Assembly: GCF_031844705.1 (NCBI RefSeq)
Contig: NZ_CP134609.1
Location: 4,774,001-4,838,000 of the forward strand
Length of the DNA: 64,000 bases
Origin: Streptomyces sp. ITFR-16
Lineage (GTDB): Bacteria > Actinomycetota > Actinomycetes > Streptomycetales > Streptomycetaceae
Direction of reading: 5' to 3'
Shown here: in pieces, positions 30,631 to 39,643 of the stretch
Position numbering within the stretch: position 1 is the first letter of the stretch
How the letters are laid out: every line of letters begins with the position of its first letter
Made by a program: the position numbers and the translations under genes
The notes under the pieces: generated by a model
Seen by the model: only the letters and a program-made list of their open reading frames with translations
Told to the model about the DNA's origin: nothing
Databases searched by the model: none

Positions 30631-33381
30631 ATGCCCGCCAACACAACCGCCTCTTCCGGCTCCACCGGTTCCGCCGGTGGCGGGCCGCGCAAGAAGAAGG
30701 GGCGACGCGCCCGCCTGATCGTGATCGTCCTGGTGCTGGCGCTTGTCGCGGGTATCGGTTACGGAACGTACTGGTCCGTATCCACTGTGCGGGCCTCCTA
30801 CCCGCAGACCAGCGGAACGCTCCAGCTCAAAGGCCTCGACAGCAACGTCGAGGTGAAGCGCGACGGCAGCGGGATCCCGCAGATCTACGCGGACTCCGAC
30901 GCCGACCTGTTCCGTGCCCAGGGCTTCGTCCAGGCGCAGGACCGCTTCTGGGAGATGGACGTCCGCCGTCATCTGACGGCCGGCCGGCTCTCCGAGATGT
31001 TCGGCTCCGGCCAGGTCGAGACCGACTCCTTCCTGCGCACGCTGGGCTGGCGCAAGGTGGCACAGGAGGAGTACGACAACGTCCTGTCCGAGGAGACCAA
31101 GAAGAACCTCCAGGCGTACGCGGACGGCGTCAACTCCTACCTGGAGGGGCGCGACGGCAAGGACATCTCCGTCGAGTACGCGGCCCTCGGCTTCACCAAC
31201 AACTACAAGCCGGCCAAGTGGACCCCGGTCGACTCGGTCGCCTGGCTGAAGGCCATGGCCTGGGACCTGCGCGGCAACATGCAGGACGAGATCGACCGCT
31301 CGCTGATGACGAGCCGGCTCGACGCGAAGAAGATCCAGGACCTGTACCCGCCCTACCCGTACGACAAGCACCGGCCGATCGTCGACCAGGGTGCGGTCTC
31401 GCCGGTCACCGGGAAGTTCGACCCCGACGCCTCGCCCTCCGACGGCCTCGGCAGCTCCACCGCCGCCGGTGCCACCGAGGGGCTCAACACCCAGCTCGGC
31501 GCGCTCTCCGAGACGCTCGACGAGATCCCCGCCCTGCTGGGCCCGAACGGCACCGGCATCGGGTCGAACTCCTGGGTGGTCTCCGGCAAGTACACGACGA
31601 CCGACAAGCCGCTGCTGGCCAACGACCCGCACCTGGCGCCGCAGCTGCCCTCGCTCTGGTACCAGATGGGGCTGCACTGCCGCACGGTCTCGGAGACCTG
31701 TGGCTACGACACCGCCGGGTACACCTTCTCCGGCATGCCCGGCGTGATCATCGGCCACAACCAGGACATCGCCTGGGGCTTCACCAACCTGGGCGCCGAC
31801 GTCACCGACCTCTTCCTGGAGAAGGTCTCCGGCGACGGCTACCTGTACGACGGCAAGGTCAAGGCGTTCACCACCCGCGAGGAGACCATCAAGGTCGCCG
31901 GCGGCAAGGACCGGCACATCACCGTCCGCGAGACCAACAACGGCCCGCTGGTCTCCGACCGCAGCAGCGAGCTGGAGAAGGTCGGCCAGAAGGCGCCGGT
32001 CACCAACGCCGCCCCGGACCGTGCCGACGGTTACGCGGTGGCCCTGAAGTGGACCGCCCTGGAGCCCGGCCACTCCATGGACGCCGTCTTCGAGCTCAAC
32101 CGCGCCAAGGACTTCACCTCCTTCCGTGCGGCGGCCCAGCACTTCGAGGTCCCCTCGCAGAACCTGATCTACGCCGACACCAAGGGCCACATCGGCTACC
32201 AGGCGCCCGGCAGGATCCCGGTCCGCAAGGCCGGTGACGGCACGCTGCCCAGCCCCGGCTGGTCCTCGTCGTACGGCTGGAAGAAGGACCCGATCCCCTT
32301 CGACGAGCTGCCGTACGAGTACGACCCGAAGCGCGGCTACATCGTCACCGCCAACCAGGCGGTCATCGACGAGGACAAGTACCCGTACCTGCTCACCAAG
32401 GACTGGGGCTACGGCACCCGCAGCCAGCGGATCAACGACCTCATCGAGTCGAAGATCAAGGGCGGCGGGAAGATCTCGACCGAAGACATGCAGAAGATGC
32501 AGATGGACAACACCAGCGAGATCGCCGCGCTGCTGGTGCCCGAGCTGCTGAAGATCAACATCTCGGACAAGGACGTCCGCGAGGCGCAGAAGCTGCTGGA
32601 GGGCTGGGACTACACCCAGGAGGCCGACTCGGCCGCCGCCGCCTACTTCAACGCCGTCTGGCGCAACATCCTCAAGCTGGGCTTCGGCGACAAGCTGCCC
32701 AAGGAGCTGCGGGTCGAGGGCGAGTGCCTGAACGTGCCCCCGGCCAAGAGCTCCGGCCCGGTCGACGAGCAGGACAAGCTGGTACGCGAATGCGGTCAGC
32801 GAGCCCCGGACTCGGCGCAGCCGGACGGCGGCGACCGCTGGTACCAGGTCGTCGCGAACCTCATGGACAAGCCGGACAGCGACTGGTGGAAGTCCCCGCG
32901 CAGCCGCAAGGACAAGGCGACCGAGACCCGTGACGAGCTGTTCGCGCGCGCCATGGAGGACGCCCGCTGGGAGCTGACGGCCAAGCTCGGCAAGGACATC
33001 ACCACCTGGAACTGGGGCCGGCTGCACCAGCTGACCCTGAAGAACCAGACGCTCGGCACCGAGGGCCCCGGACTGCTCCAGCGGGTGCTGAACCGGGGCC
33101 CCTGGAACCTCGGGGGCGGCGAGGCGGCCGTCAACGCCACCGGCTGGAACGCGGCCGGCGGCTACGAGGTCGTCTGGGTGCCGTCGATGCGGATGGTCGT
33201 CAACGTGGGGGACTGGGACAGGTCCCGCTGGATCAACCTCACCGGCGCCTCCGGGCACGCGTTCAGCGCGCACTACACCGACCAGACGGACAAGTGGGTC
33301 AACGGCGAACTGCTGCCCTGGGCCTTCGGCACGAACGACGTGGCCAAGGCGACGAAGGACACGCTGACCCTGAAGCCCTAG
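30631..33381 (+). CDS. penicillin acylase family (S45) Ntn-hydrolase, membrane-anchored or secreted
   Basis: A 916-residue precursor. A single hydrophobic helix (about residues 29-48), preceded by basic GPRKKKGRRAR, exports or anchors it. The S45 layout is clear: alpha part with GIPQIYADSDADLFRAQGFVQAQDRFWEMD (split over about 72-100), a linker, and self-cleavage before Ser312 in GIGSNSWVVSG, which becomes the N-terminal nucleophile of the beta chain. NDPHL and LHCRTV segments follow as usual. Substrates of such Streptomyces enzymes include N-acyl-homoserine lactones, beta-lactams and lipopeptides; which applies here is unknown. The ATG has AAGGAC upstream. It overlaps the convergent folate gene by four bases. 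Confidence 0.87.
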   Translation: MPANTTASSGSTGSAGGGPRKKKGRRARLIVIVLVLALVAGIGYGTYWSVSTVRASYPQTSGTLQLKGLDSNVEVKRDGSGIPQIYADSDADLFRAQGFVQAQDRFWEMDVRRHLTAGRLSEMFGSGQVETDSFLRTLGWRKVAQEEYDNVLSEETKKNLQAYADGVNSYLEGRDGKDISVEYAALGFTNNYKPAKWTPVDSVAWLKAMAWDLRGNMQDEIDRSLMTSRLDAKKIQDLYPPYPYDKHRPIVDQGAVSPVTGKFDPDASPSDGLGSSTAAGATEGLNTQLGALSETLDEIPALLGPNGTGIGSNSWVVSGKYTTTDKPLLANDPHLAPQLPSLWYQMGLHCRTVSETCGYDTAGYTFSGMPGVIIGHNQDIAWGFTNLGADVTDLFLEKVSGDGYLYDGKVKAFTTREETIKVAGGKDRHITVRETNNGPLVSDRSSELEKVGQKAPVTNAAPDRADGYAVALKWTALEPGHSMDAVFELNRAKDFTSFRAAAQHFEVPSQNLIYADTKGHIGYQAPGRIPVRKAGDGTLPSPGWSSSYGWKKDPIPFDELPYEYDPKRGYIVTANQAVIDEDKYPYLLTKDWGYGTRSQRINDLIESKIKGGGKISTEDMQKMQMDNTSEIAALLVPELLKINISDKDVREAQKLLEGWDYTQEADSAAAAYFNAVWRNILKLGFGDKLPKELRVEGECLNVPPAKSSGPVDEQDKLVRECGQRAPDSAQPDGGDRWYQVVANLMDKPDSDWWKSPRSRKDKATETRDELFARAMEDARWELTAKLGKDITTWNWGRLHQLTLKNQTLGTEGPGLLQRVLNRGPWNLGGGEAAVNATGWNAAGGYEVVWVPSMRMVVNVGDWDRSRWINLTGASGHAFSAHYTDQTDKWVNGELLPWAFGTNDVAKATKDTLTLKP

Positions 33382-33989
33382 GGCCTCGGGACGGGCGCGG
33401 GACCTCGGCCCCGGCCGAAGCGGCGCGCGCCGTCCGGTGTCACCACGGCGTCCACGGGGCGGTCGTGCGGTTCCTCCGGGACCCGCGCGGCCACCTCGTC
33501 GCCGTACAGCAGCACGATCAGCGCCGGGTGGGCCCCGGCCGCCGCGAGGCGCGCCAGCACCCGGTCGTAGCTGCCGCCGCCGCGCCCGAGCCGCATTCCG
33601 CGCCCATCGACCGCGAGACCGGGGAGCAGCACCGCGTCCGCCTCCAGGACGGCATCGGGGCCGAGCCGTCCGCCGGTGGGCTCCAGCAGGCCGCGGCCGG
33701 CCTTCGCGAGGTTCCCGGTGCCTTCGTAGGGCGCCCAGTCGAGGTCGTTGTCGGCCAGGAGCACCGGAAGCAGGACGCGTACGCCCCGCGCGCGGAGCGC
33801 GTCCAGGAGGGCGCGGGTGCCAGGTTCGCGCCCCACGGAGACATACGCGGCGACGGTACGGGCCCCGGCCAGCTCGGGGAGCCCGAGCGCGTGGCGCGCC
33901 AGAACCGCGGCCGCCCGTTCGACGTCCTCCATGGTCAGGAGGCGTCGCGCGGCGAGCAGTTCACGCCGCAGCAGGGCCTTTGCGGACAT
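33378..33989 (-). CDS. 5-formyltetrahydrofolate cyclo-ligase
   Basis: About 203 residues. Converts 5-formyl-THF and ATP to 5,10-methenyl-THF. Conserved parts: basic N-terminus KALLRRELLAARRLL, VAAYVSVGREPGTRALLDAL, and the C-terminal nucleotide/metal motif GMRLGRGGGSYDRVL (about 140-154) with the final VDAVVTPDG. Neither the ATG (33989) nor an upstream GTG (34013) has a good ribosome-binding site; the ATG is used. Divergent from galU, as Rv0992c is from Rv0993 in M. tuberculosis. Confidence 0.9.
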   Translation of the reverse strand: MSAKALLRRELLAARRLLTMEDVERAAAVLARHALGLPELAGARTVAAYVSVGREPGTRALLDALRARGVRVLLPVLLADNDLDWAPYEGTGNLAKAGRGLLEPTGGRLGPDAVLEADAVLLPGLAVDGRGMRLGRGGGSYDRVLARLAAAGAHPALIVLLYGDEVAARVPEEPHDRPVDAVVTPDGARRFGRGRGPAPVPRP

Positions 33990-34096
33990 GTCGGTGTTCA
34001 ACAGGGCACCCACAGATCTGTCGTACGGGCATATATGAGTACAAAGTTAACCGGAGACTCATCTTCCGCCCATGTGTGCCGGTTAAGGTTCTGCGC

Positions 34097-34999
34097 ATGA
34101 CCCAGTCGAACCCCAGGATCAGCAAGGCTGTCATTCCGGCGGCGGGCCTCGGGACCCGCTTCCTGCCGGCCACCAAAGCCACTCCCAAGGAGATGCTGCC
34201 TGTCGTCGACAAGCCTGCCATCCAGTACGTCGTGGAGGAGGCGGTGGCCGCCGGGCTCTCCGACGTGCTCATGATCACCGGACGCAACAAGCGCCCGCTC
34301 GAGGACCACTTCGACCGGAACTACGAGCTGGAGTCGGCGCTCACCCGCAAGGGCGACGCCGAACGGCTGCGCAAGGTCCAGGAGTCGAGCGACCTCGCCA
34401 CCATGCACTACGTCCGCCAGGGCGACCCGCGCGGACTCGGCCACGCGGTCCTGTGCGCCGCGCCGCACGTCGGGGACCAGCCGTTCGCGGTCCTGCTCGG
34501 CGACGACCTGATCGACCCGCGCGACCCGCTGCTCGCCCGCATGGTGGAGATCCAGGAGCGCGAGGGCGGCAGCGTCGTCGCGCTGATGGAGGTCCCGTCC
34601 GCGATGATCCACCAGTACGGCTGCGCGGCCGTGGAGCCCACCGCCGAGGGCGACGTGGTGCGGGTCACCGGACTGGTCGAGAAGCCGGAGCCGGCCGACG
34701 CCCCCAGCAGCCTCGCCATCATCGGCCGCTATGTCCTGGACCCCGCCGTCTTCGGGATACTGCGCAGGACCGAGCCGGGCCGGGGCAACGAGATTCAGCT
34801 GACCGACGCCCTGCAACTGCTGGCCGAGGACGAGAAGATCGGCGGCCCGGTGCACGGTGTGGTCTTCAAGGGCCGCCGCTATGACACCGGCGACCGGAGC
34901 GACTACCTCCGTGCCATTGTCAGACTCGCGTGCGAACGTGAAGACCTGGGGCCGGAGTTCCGGACCTGGCTCCGCAGTTACGTCACCGAGGAGATGTAG
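34097..34999 (+). CDS. galU: UTP-glucose-1-phosphate uridylyltransferase
   Basis: 300 residues. Makes UDP-glucose from UTP and glucose-1-phosphate for cell-envelope and trehalose/glycan synthesis. Signature AVIPAAGLGTRFLPATKATPKEMLPVVDKPAIQY (cited over about 11-44 in short form: GLGTRFLPATK, PKEMLP) and the catalytic VEKPEP and GNEIQLTDAL segments are intact. The start ATG has only a weak AAGG upstream. It heads the galU-glp-moaC-mog-rimJ-sepX run on the plus strand; the glp start lies four bases after the galU stop. Confidence 0.93.
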   Translation: MTQSNPRISKAVIPAAGLGTRFLPATKATPKEMLPVVDKPAIQYVVEEAVAAGLSDVLMITGRNKRPLEDHFDRNYELESALTRKGDAERLRKVQESSDLATMHYVRQGDPRGLGHAVLCAAPHVGDQPFAVLLGDDLIDPRDPLLARMVEIQEREGGSVVALMEVPSAMIHQYGCAAVEPTAEGDVVRVTGLVEKPEPADAPSSLAIIGRYVLDPAVFGILRRTEPGRGNEIQLTDALQLLAEDEKIGGPVHGVVFKGRRYDTGDRSDYLRAIVRLACEREDLGPEFRTWLRSYVTEEM

Positions 35000-35003
35000 C
35001 ACC

Positions 35004-36314
35004 TTGAGCAGCACGATCTGGTCGGTGGACGAGCACCTGGAAGACATCCTCGCCGCGGTGAAGCCGCTCGAACCCATCGAGCTGCAACTGCCCGAGGCAC
35101 AGGGCTGCGTCCTGGTCGAGGACGTCGTGGTGGAGATCGCCCTGCCGCCCTTCGACAACAGCTCGATGGACGGCTACGCGGTGCGGGTCGCCGATGTCGA
35201 GGGTGCCACCGAGGAGTTCCCCGCCGTTCTCACGGTCATCGGGGACGTCGCCGCGGGCGACGACGGGCTGGGCGCGGACCGGCGCGTCGGACCGGGGGAG
35301 GCCGCCCGCATCATGACCGGCGCCCCGCTCCCGGAGGGCGCCGAGGCCGTCGTCCCCGTCGAGTGGACCGACGGGGGCACGGGCGAGGGCCCGGCCGCCA
35401 CGATGCGCGCCCACAGCGACGCGCCCGAGGGCGCGGGCGGTGAGGTCCGCGTCCACCGCCCGGCCGGGGCGCGCGCCCATGTCCGGGACCGGGGCAGTGA
35501 CGTACGGCCCGGCGATCTGGCGCTGCGGGCCGGTTCGGTGATCGGGCCGCCGCAGATCGGGCTGCTGGCCGCGATCGGCCGCTCGACGGTGAAGGTGCGG
35601 CCCCGCCCCCGCGTCGTCGTCATCTCCACCGGCAGCGAACTGGTGCAGCCCGGCGAGGAGCTGACCGGCGGACAGATCTACGACTCGAACAGCTTCGCGC
35701 TGACGGCCGCCGCCCGGGACGCCGGCGCGATCGCCTACCGGGTCGGTTCCGTCACCGACGACGCCGACACGCTGCGCGCGACGATCGAGGACCAGCTGAT
35801 CCGCGCCGACATCGTCGTGACCACGGGCGGGGTCAGCGTCGGCGCGTACGACGTGGTCAAGGAGGCCCTGTCCTCGGTGGGCGACGAGGACGAGCCGGGC
35901 GGCGGGGTCGACTTCCGCAAGCTCGCCATGCAGCCGGGCAAGCCGCAGGGCTTCGGCTCCATCGGCCCCGACCACACCCCGCTGCTGGCCCTGCCCGGCA
36001 ACCCCGTCTCCTCGTACGTCTCCTTCGAGCTGTTCGTACGGCCCGCGATCCGCACCCTGATGGGCCTGCCCGAGGTGACCCGGCCGACCGCGCGGGCCAC
36101 CCTGGTCACCGACAAGGCGCTGTCCTCGCCGGCCGGGAAGCGGCAGTTCCTGCGCGGTACGTACGACGCCGAGGCGGGCACCGTCACGCCCGTCGGGGGC
36201 TCCGGATCGCATCTGATCGCCGCTCTCGCGCAGGCGGACGCGCTGATCGTGCTGCCCGAGGACGTCACCTCCGCCGAGCCCGGCACGGACACCGAGGTGA
36301 TCCTGCTCCGCTGA
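35004..36314 (+). CDS. glp: gephyrin/MoeA-like molybdopterin molybdotransferase, Glp divisome-type
   Basis: 436 residues with the four-domain MoeA layout: DNSSMDGYAVR near the N-terminus, the MGADMVV-like IMTGAPLPEGAEAVVPVEW (about 105-123), the MPT-binding TTGGVSVGAYDVVKE (about 273-287) and a C-terminal beta domain. MoeA inserts molybdate into adenylated molybdopterin. In actinobacteria, the copy beside sepX/glpR is the divisome protein Glp, which binds FtsZ and the receptor GlpR; this gene has that neighbourhood (galU, rimJ, sepX). Whether it also retains molybdotransferase activity is open. The TTG start follows GAGGAGATG and agrees with the family N-terminus SSTxWSVxEHL. It contains an acidic insert (about 128-160) absent from short MoeA proteins. 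Confidence 0.85.
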   Translation: MSSTIWSVDEHLEDILAAVKPLEPIELQLPEAQGCVLVEDVVVEIALPPFDNSSMDGYAVRVADVEGATEEFPAVLTVIGDVAAGDDGLGADRRVGPGEAARIMTGAPLPEGAEAVVPVEWTDGGTGEGPAATMRAHSDAPEGAGGEVRVHRPAGARAHVRDRGSDVRPGDLALRAGSVIGPPQIGLLAAIGRSTVKVRPRPRVVVISTGSELVQPGEELTGGQIYDSNSFALTAAARDAGAIAYRVGSVTDDADTLRATIEDQLIRADIVVTTGGVSVGAYDVVKEALSSVGDEDEPGGGVDFRKLAMQPGKPQGFGSIGPDHTPLLALPGNPVSSYVSFELFVRPAIRTLMGLPEVTRPTARATLVTDKALSSPAGKRQFLRGTYDAEAGTVTPVGGSGSHLIAALAQADALIVLPEDVTSAEPGTDTEVILLR

Positions 36315-36353
36315 CCGGCGCCCGGTGGCGGTACGGTATCTGCCGCTGTGCCT

Positions 36354-36373
36354 TCCGGGGGACACCCCCCGGA
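36354..36373 (+). terminator. short hairpin between glp and moaC
   Basis: TCCGGGGG and CCCCCGGA pair around ACAC, 40 bases after the glp stop. It may reduce read-through into moaC; several overlapping C/G-rich stems follow. Confidence 0.5.
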
Positions 36374-36436
36374 CCCCGGACCTGCACCCCGGTGCAGCAG
36401 CGGGGCAACCGGCGCCCTACCGCTAGGCGGAGTTAG

Positions 36437-36933
<497 letters not shown>

Positions 36934-36937
<4 letters not shown>

Positions 36938-37452
36938 GCACGCCCGGGGCGTCCCCGGCCCCGTACCGCGCCCTGGTGGTGACCGCGTCCAACCGCGCCG
37001 CCGCCGGGGTCTACGCCGACAAGGGCGGGCCCCTGATCGCCGAGGTGCTCACCGGGCTCGGCTTCACCGTCGAGGGACCGCGGGTCGTGCCTGACGGCGA
37101 CCCGGTCGAGCAGGCGCTGCGGGACGGGGTGGCCGCCGCGTACGACGTCATCGTGACCACCGGCGGTACGGGCATCTCGCCCACCGACCGCACCCCCGAG
37201 GCCACCCGCCGCGTCCTGGACCACGAGGTCCCCGGCATCCCGGAGGCGATCCGGGCCGAGGGCCGGGACAAGGTGCCCACGGCCGCGCTCTCGCGCGGGC
37301 TCGCGGGGGTGGCCGGCCGCACCCTCGTCGTCAATCTTCCCGGGTCCACCGGCGGGGTGCGCGACGGGCTCGCGGTCCTGACCCGACTCCTGGTGCACGC
37401 CGTCGACCAGCTGCGCGGCGGCGATCACCCCCGACCCGGGAGCCCGAGCTGA
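36934..37452 (+). CDS. mog: molybdopterin adenylyltransferase (Mog/MoaB family)
   Basis: 172 residues. Adenylates molybdopterin with ATP before metal insertion by MoeA-type proteins. The family motif VTTGGTGISPTDRTPEAT (about 72-89) and NLPGSTGGVRDG near the C-terminus bind the pterin. The GTG start overlaps the moaC stop by four bases. Functionally it is the step before the Glp/MoeA-like protein encoded 0.6 kb upstream. Confidence 0.9.
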
Positions 37453-38084
37453 ACGTCCCGACCTGGCCGGTGATCCTGGTGGACGGCGATGTCGCCCTCC
37501 GGCCGATAAGACTGCGCGACCAGCGTGAATGGCGTGAGGTCAACCGGCGCAACCGGGACTGGCTGCGCCCCTGGGAGGCGACCGTGCCGCCGCCCGCCCC
37601 CGGCGGACCGGTGGCCCAGCGGCCCACGTACCGCCAGATGGTCCGCCATCTGCGCTCCGAGGCCAACGCCGGCCGGATGCTGCCGTTCGCCATCGAGTAC
37701 CAGGGGCGGTTGGTCGGTCAGCTGACCGTGGCCGGGGTCACCTGGGGCTCGATGTGCTCGGGGCACGTCGGGTACTGGGTGGACCAGGAGGTGGCGGGGC
37801 GCGGGGTGATGCCGACCGCGGTCGCGCTCGCGGTGGACCACTGTTTCCGGGTGGTCGGACTGCACCGCATCGAGGTGTGCATTCGCCCGGAGAACGGGCC
37901 CAGCCGCCGGGTCGTGGAGAAACTCGGATTCCGCGAGGAGGGGCTGCGGCCGCGATATCTGCACATCGACGGCGCCTGGCGGGACCATCTGATCTACGCG
38001 CTCACCGCCGAGGAGGTGCCCGACGGGCTGCTCCGGAGGTGGCACCGGGCGCGGCCGGACCGGCCGGAACATCAGTCGAAATAA
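37449..38084 (+). CDS. RimJ/RimL-like GNAT acetyltransferase (possible CTG start)
   Basis: About 211 residues. A GNAT fold: VALRPIRLRDQREW, GYWVDQEVAGRGVMPTAVALAV (acetyl-CoA loop, quoted over its two halves) and HRIEVCIRPENGPSRRVVEKLGFREEG are typical of ribosomal-protein N-acetyltransferases. M. tuberculosis Rv0995 (rimJ) occupies the same place. A CTG codon overlapping the mog stop (CTGA) and preceded by GGGAG at six bases gives the N-terminus LNVPTWPVILVDGDV; the first conventional start, GTG 37470, has no ribosome-binding site. Target protein unknown. Confidence 0.85.
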   Translation: MNVPTWPVILVDGDVALRPIRLRDQREWREVNRRNRDWLRPWEATVPPPAPGGPVAQRPTYRQMVRHLRSEANAGRMLPFAIEYQGRLVGQLTVAGVTWGSMCSGHVGYWVDQEVAGRGVMPTAVALAVDHCFRVVGLHRIEVCIRPENGPSRRVVEKLGFREEGLRPRYLHIDGAWRDHLIYALTAEEVPDGLLRRWHRARPDRPEHQSK

Positions 38085-38135
38085 AATATGTGTTCGAAAT
38101 TGATCGCCGTATGACTGCCAGTTGACCGCTAACGG

Positions 38136-38154
38136 ACAGTCAAACGCCGACTGT
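38136..38154. promoter_or_regulatory. inverted repeat in the AT-rich sepX leader
   Basis: ACAGTC-N7-GACTGT is a perfect dyad overlapping TTGAC-N12-GTCAA (38122-38143) in the 174-base gap before sepX. The gap is strikingly AT-rich for this genome (TAAAATATG, CACAAAAAAAG) and is probably the sepX promoter. The cognate regulator is unknown. Confidence 0.4.
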
Positions 38155-38258
38155 TGATCTGAACAATCACAAAAAAAGTCCGTGATATCAGCCGGATCGT
38201 GCGACACACCGTGCCAATTGGCGGATGCCTCCGCGCAAACCCCTCTACGGTGTGAGAT

Positions 38259-39395
38259 GTGAGCAGCAGTGGCCTCATCTATGCAGTCATCGTCGGGGCC
38301 TGGGCCGCCTACTTGGTGCCGATGTGGCTCCGGAGGCAGGACGAGCTCAATGAAGCCCGTCCGACGGAACGCTTCAGCACCGCCATCCGGCTGCTGTCCG
38401 GACGGGCGGCGATGGAGCGCCGGTATGCCAAGGGGCTCCAGGAGCGCACCGACGACGACGCGGCGCCCGACGCCGACCCGGACGTCGTCACGGACCGAAT
38501 GGAGTCCGTCGACGTCCGGTCCTTCGCCGCGCCTCCGGCGCACACCGAGGCCCGGGTGCACGACCTGGCCGGTCCGCCGGAGCGCGCCCCGCGCAAACGC
38601 CGGGATCGCGAGCGGCCCGCCCCCGACCCCTCCGCCCCCGCATCCGCCCAGCGCGCGCGCCCCGGCGGAATCGACGCGGAGCGCGCCCGGCGCGCGCAGC
38701 GCCTCCAGGTCCTCGCACGCCGCCGGCGCACCACCGTCGTCCTCTTCCTCGCCTTCACGCTCGGCGCGGTCGTCGCGGCGGTCGGCGGCCTCCGCTTCCT
38801 GTGGGCCCCCGCGGTCCCGGCGGTCCTCCTGAGCGCGTACATCGTGCATCTGCGCGCCCAGGAGCGGCGCAGGTTCGCCTTCACCATGGACCGACGCCGG
38901 GCCGAGGTGGCCGCGCAGCGCCTGCGGGAGAACCGCCCGCGCCGCCACCAGCCCGCCGCCACGGCCCCCGCCGAGTCCGACGAAGACCCCGAGGCGCGCC
39001 ACCCGGCACCCGAGCCGGCCCCCGCCCTCTCCCCGCAGGAGGCCGGCCGCCGCGCCCTGGTCGAGCAGACGGACCACGCGGAGTGGGTCGACCAGCAGCG
39101 CGAACGCGGCCGGGTCCAGGGTGACAGCTGGGAGCCGGTCCCCGTCCCGCTGCCGACCTATGTCACCGCCCCGGTCGCCCCGCGCGCCACGGGTGGCGTC
39201 GAGGTCGGCGACCCGGAGACCTGGAGCGCGGCCCGCTCCAGCACCGCCGAGCCCGCCGCGAACCCCGCACCCCCCGCGGTGGACCCGGCCCCCCGCCAGC
39301 GCTCCCCCCAGTCCCGCCGCAGCCGCGACCGGGGCCGGACCCCCCTGTTCGACCAGTACGAGGACGGCGACCGCCCGCGCGCCGCCAACGAGTGA
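38259..39395 (+). CDS. sepX: divisome membrane protein SepX/GlpR
   Basis: 378 residues. The N-terminal helix SGLIYAVIVGAWAAYLVPMWLRR (cited over about 3-25) anchors the protein. A long charged linker follows, then two more helices (about 156-190, VVLFLAFTLGAVVAAVGG and LWAPAVPAVLLSAYIVHL) and a Pro/Arg-rich disordered C-terminus ending DRPRAANE. SepX is needed for stable FtsZ rings and sporulation septation in Streptomyces; its corynebacterial counterpart GlpR is the membrane receptor of Glp. The GTG start has GTGAG just before it and no strong ribosome-binding site. Conserved position downstream of glp and rimJ. Confidence 0.87.
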   Translation: MSSSGLIYAVIVGAWAAYLVPMWLRRQDELNEARPTERFSTAIRLLSGRAAMERRYAKGLQERTDDDAAPDADPDVVTDRMESVDVRSFAAPPAHTEARVHDLAGPPERAPRKRRDRERPAPDPSAPASAQRARPGGIDAERARRAQRLQVLARRRRTTVVLFLAFTLGAVVAAVGGLRFLWAPAVPAVLLSAYIVHLRAQERRRFAFTMDRRRAEVAAQRLRENRPRRHQPAATAPAESDEDPEARHPAPEPAPALSPQEAGRRALVEQTDHAEWVDQQRERGRVQGDSWEPVPVPLPTYVTAPVAPRATGGVEVGDPETWSAARSSTAEPAANPAPPAVDPAPRQRSPQSRRSRDRGRTPLFDQYEDGDRPRAANE

Positions 39396-39493
39396 GCCCC
39401 CTTCCGCGCACCCCGCGACGCCGACTCGGCTGACCAGCGCGGAACCGATTTCCGAGCACCCCGGTGAGGGTGCTAAAGTTTCACTCGTTGCAA

Positions 39494-39567
39494 GGGCCTG
39501 TGGCGCAGTCTGGTAGCGCACCTCGTTCGCATCGAGGGGGTCTGGGGTTCAAATCCCCACAGGTCCA
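39494..39567 (+). tRNA. tRNA-Ala (anticodon CGC)
   Basis: A 74-base cloverleaf: acceptor GGGCCTG/CAGGTCC (one G-T), D-arm GCGC/GCGC, anticodon stem CCTCG/CGAGG around TTCGCAT, and T-arm TGGGG-TTCAAAT-CCCCA. The anticodon CGC reads GCG alanine codons, abundant here. A strong terminator follows within eight bases. Confidence 0.95.
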
Positions 39568-39574
39568 CCGCACA

Positions 39575-39616
39575 ACGAAGGTCCCGCCCGATCGCAAGAT
39601 CGGGCGGGACCTTCGT
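39575..39616. terminator. 19-bp terminator after tRNA-Ala
   Basis: A perfect stem from 39575-39593 with 39598-39616 around a GCAA tetraloop, then CGTTTCC. It separates the tRNA from the convergent aldo/keto reductase gene. Confidence 0.9.
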
Positions 39617-39643
39617 CGTTTCCCCGGCCGGTTCCGGGAGCCC

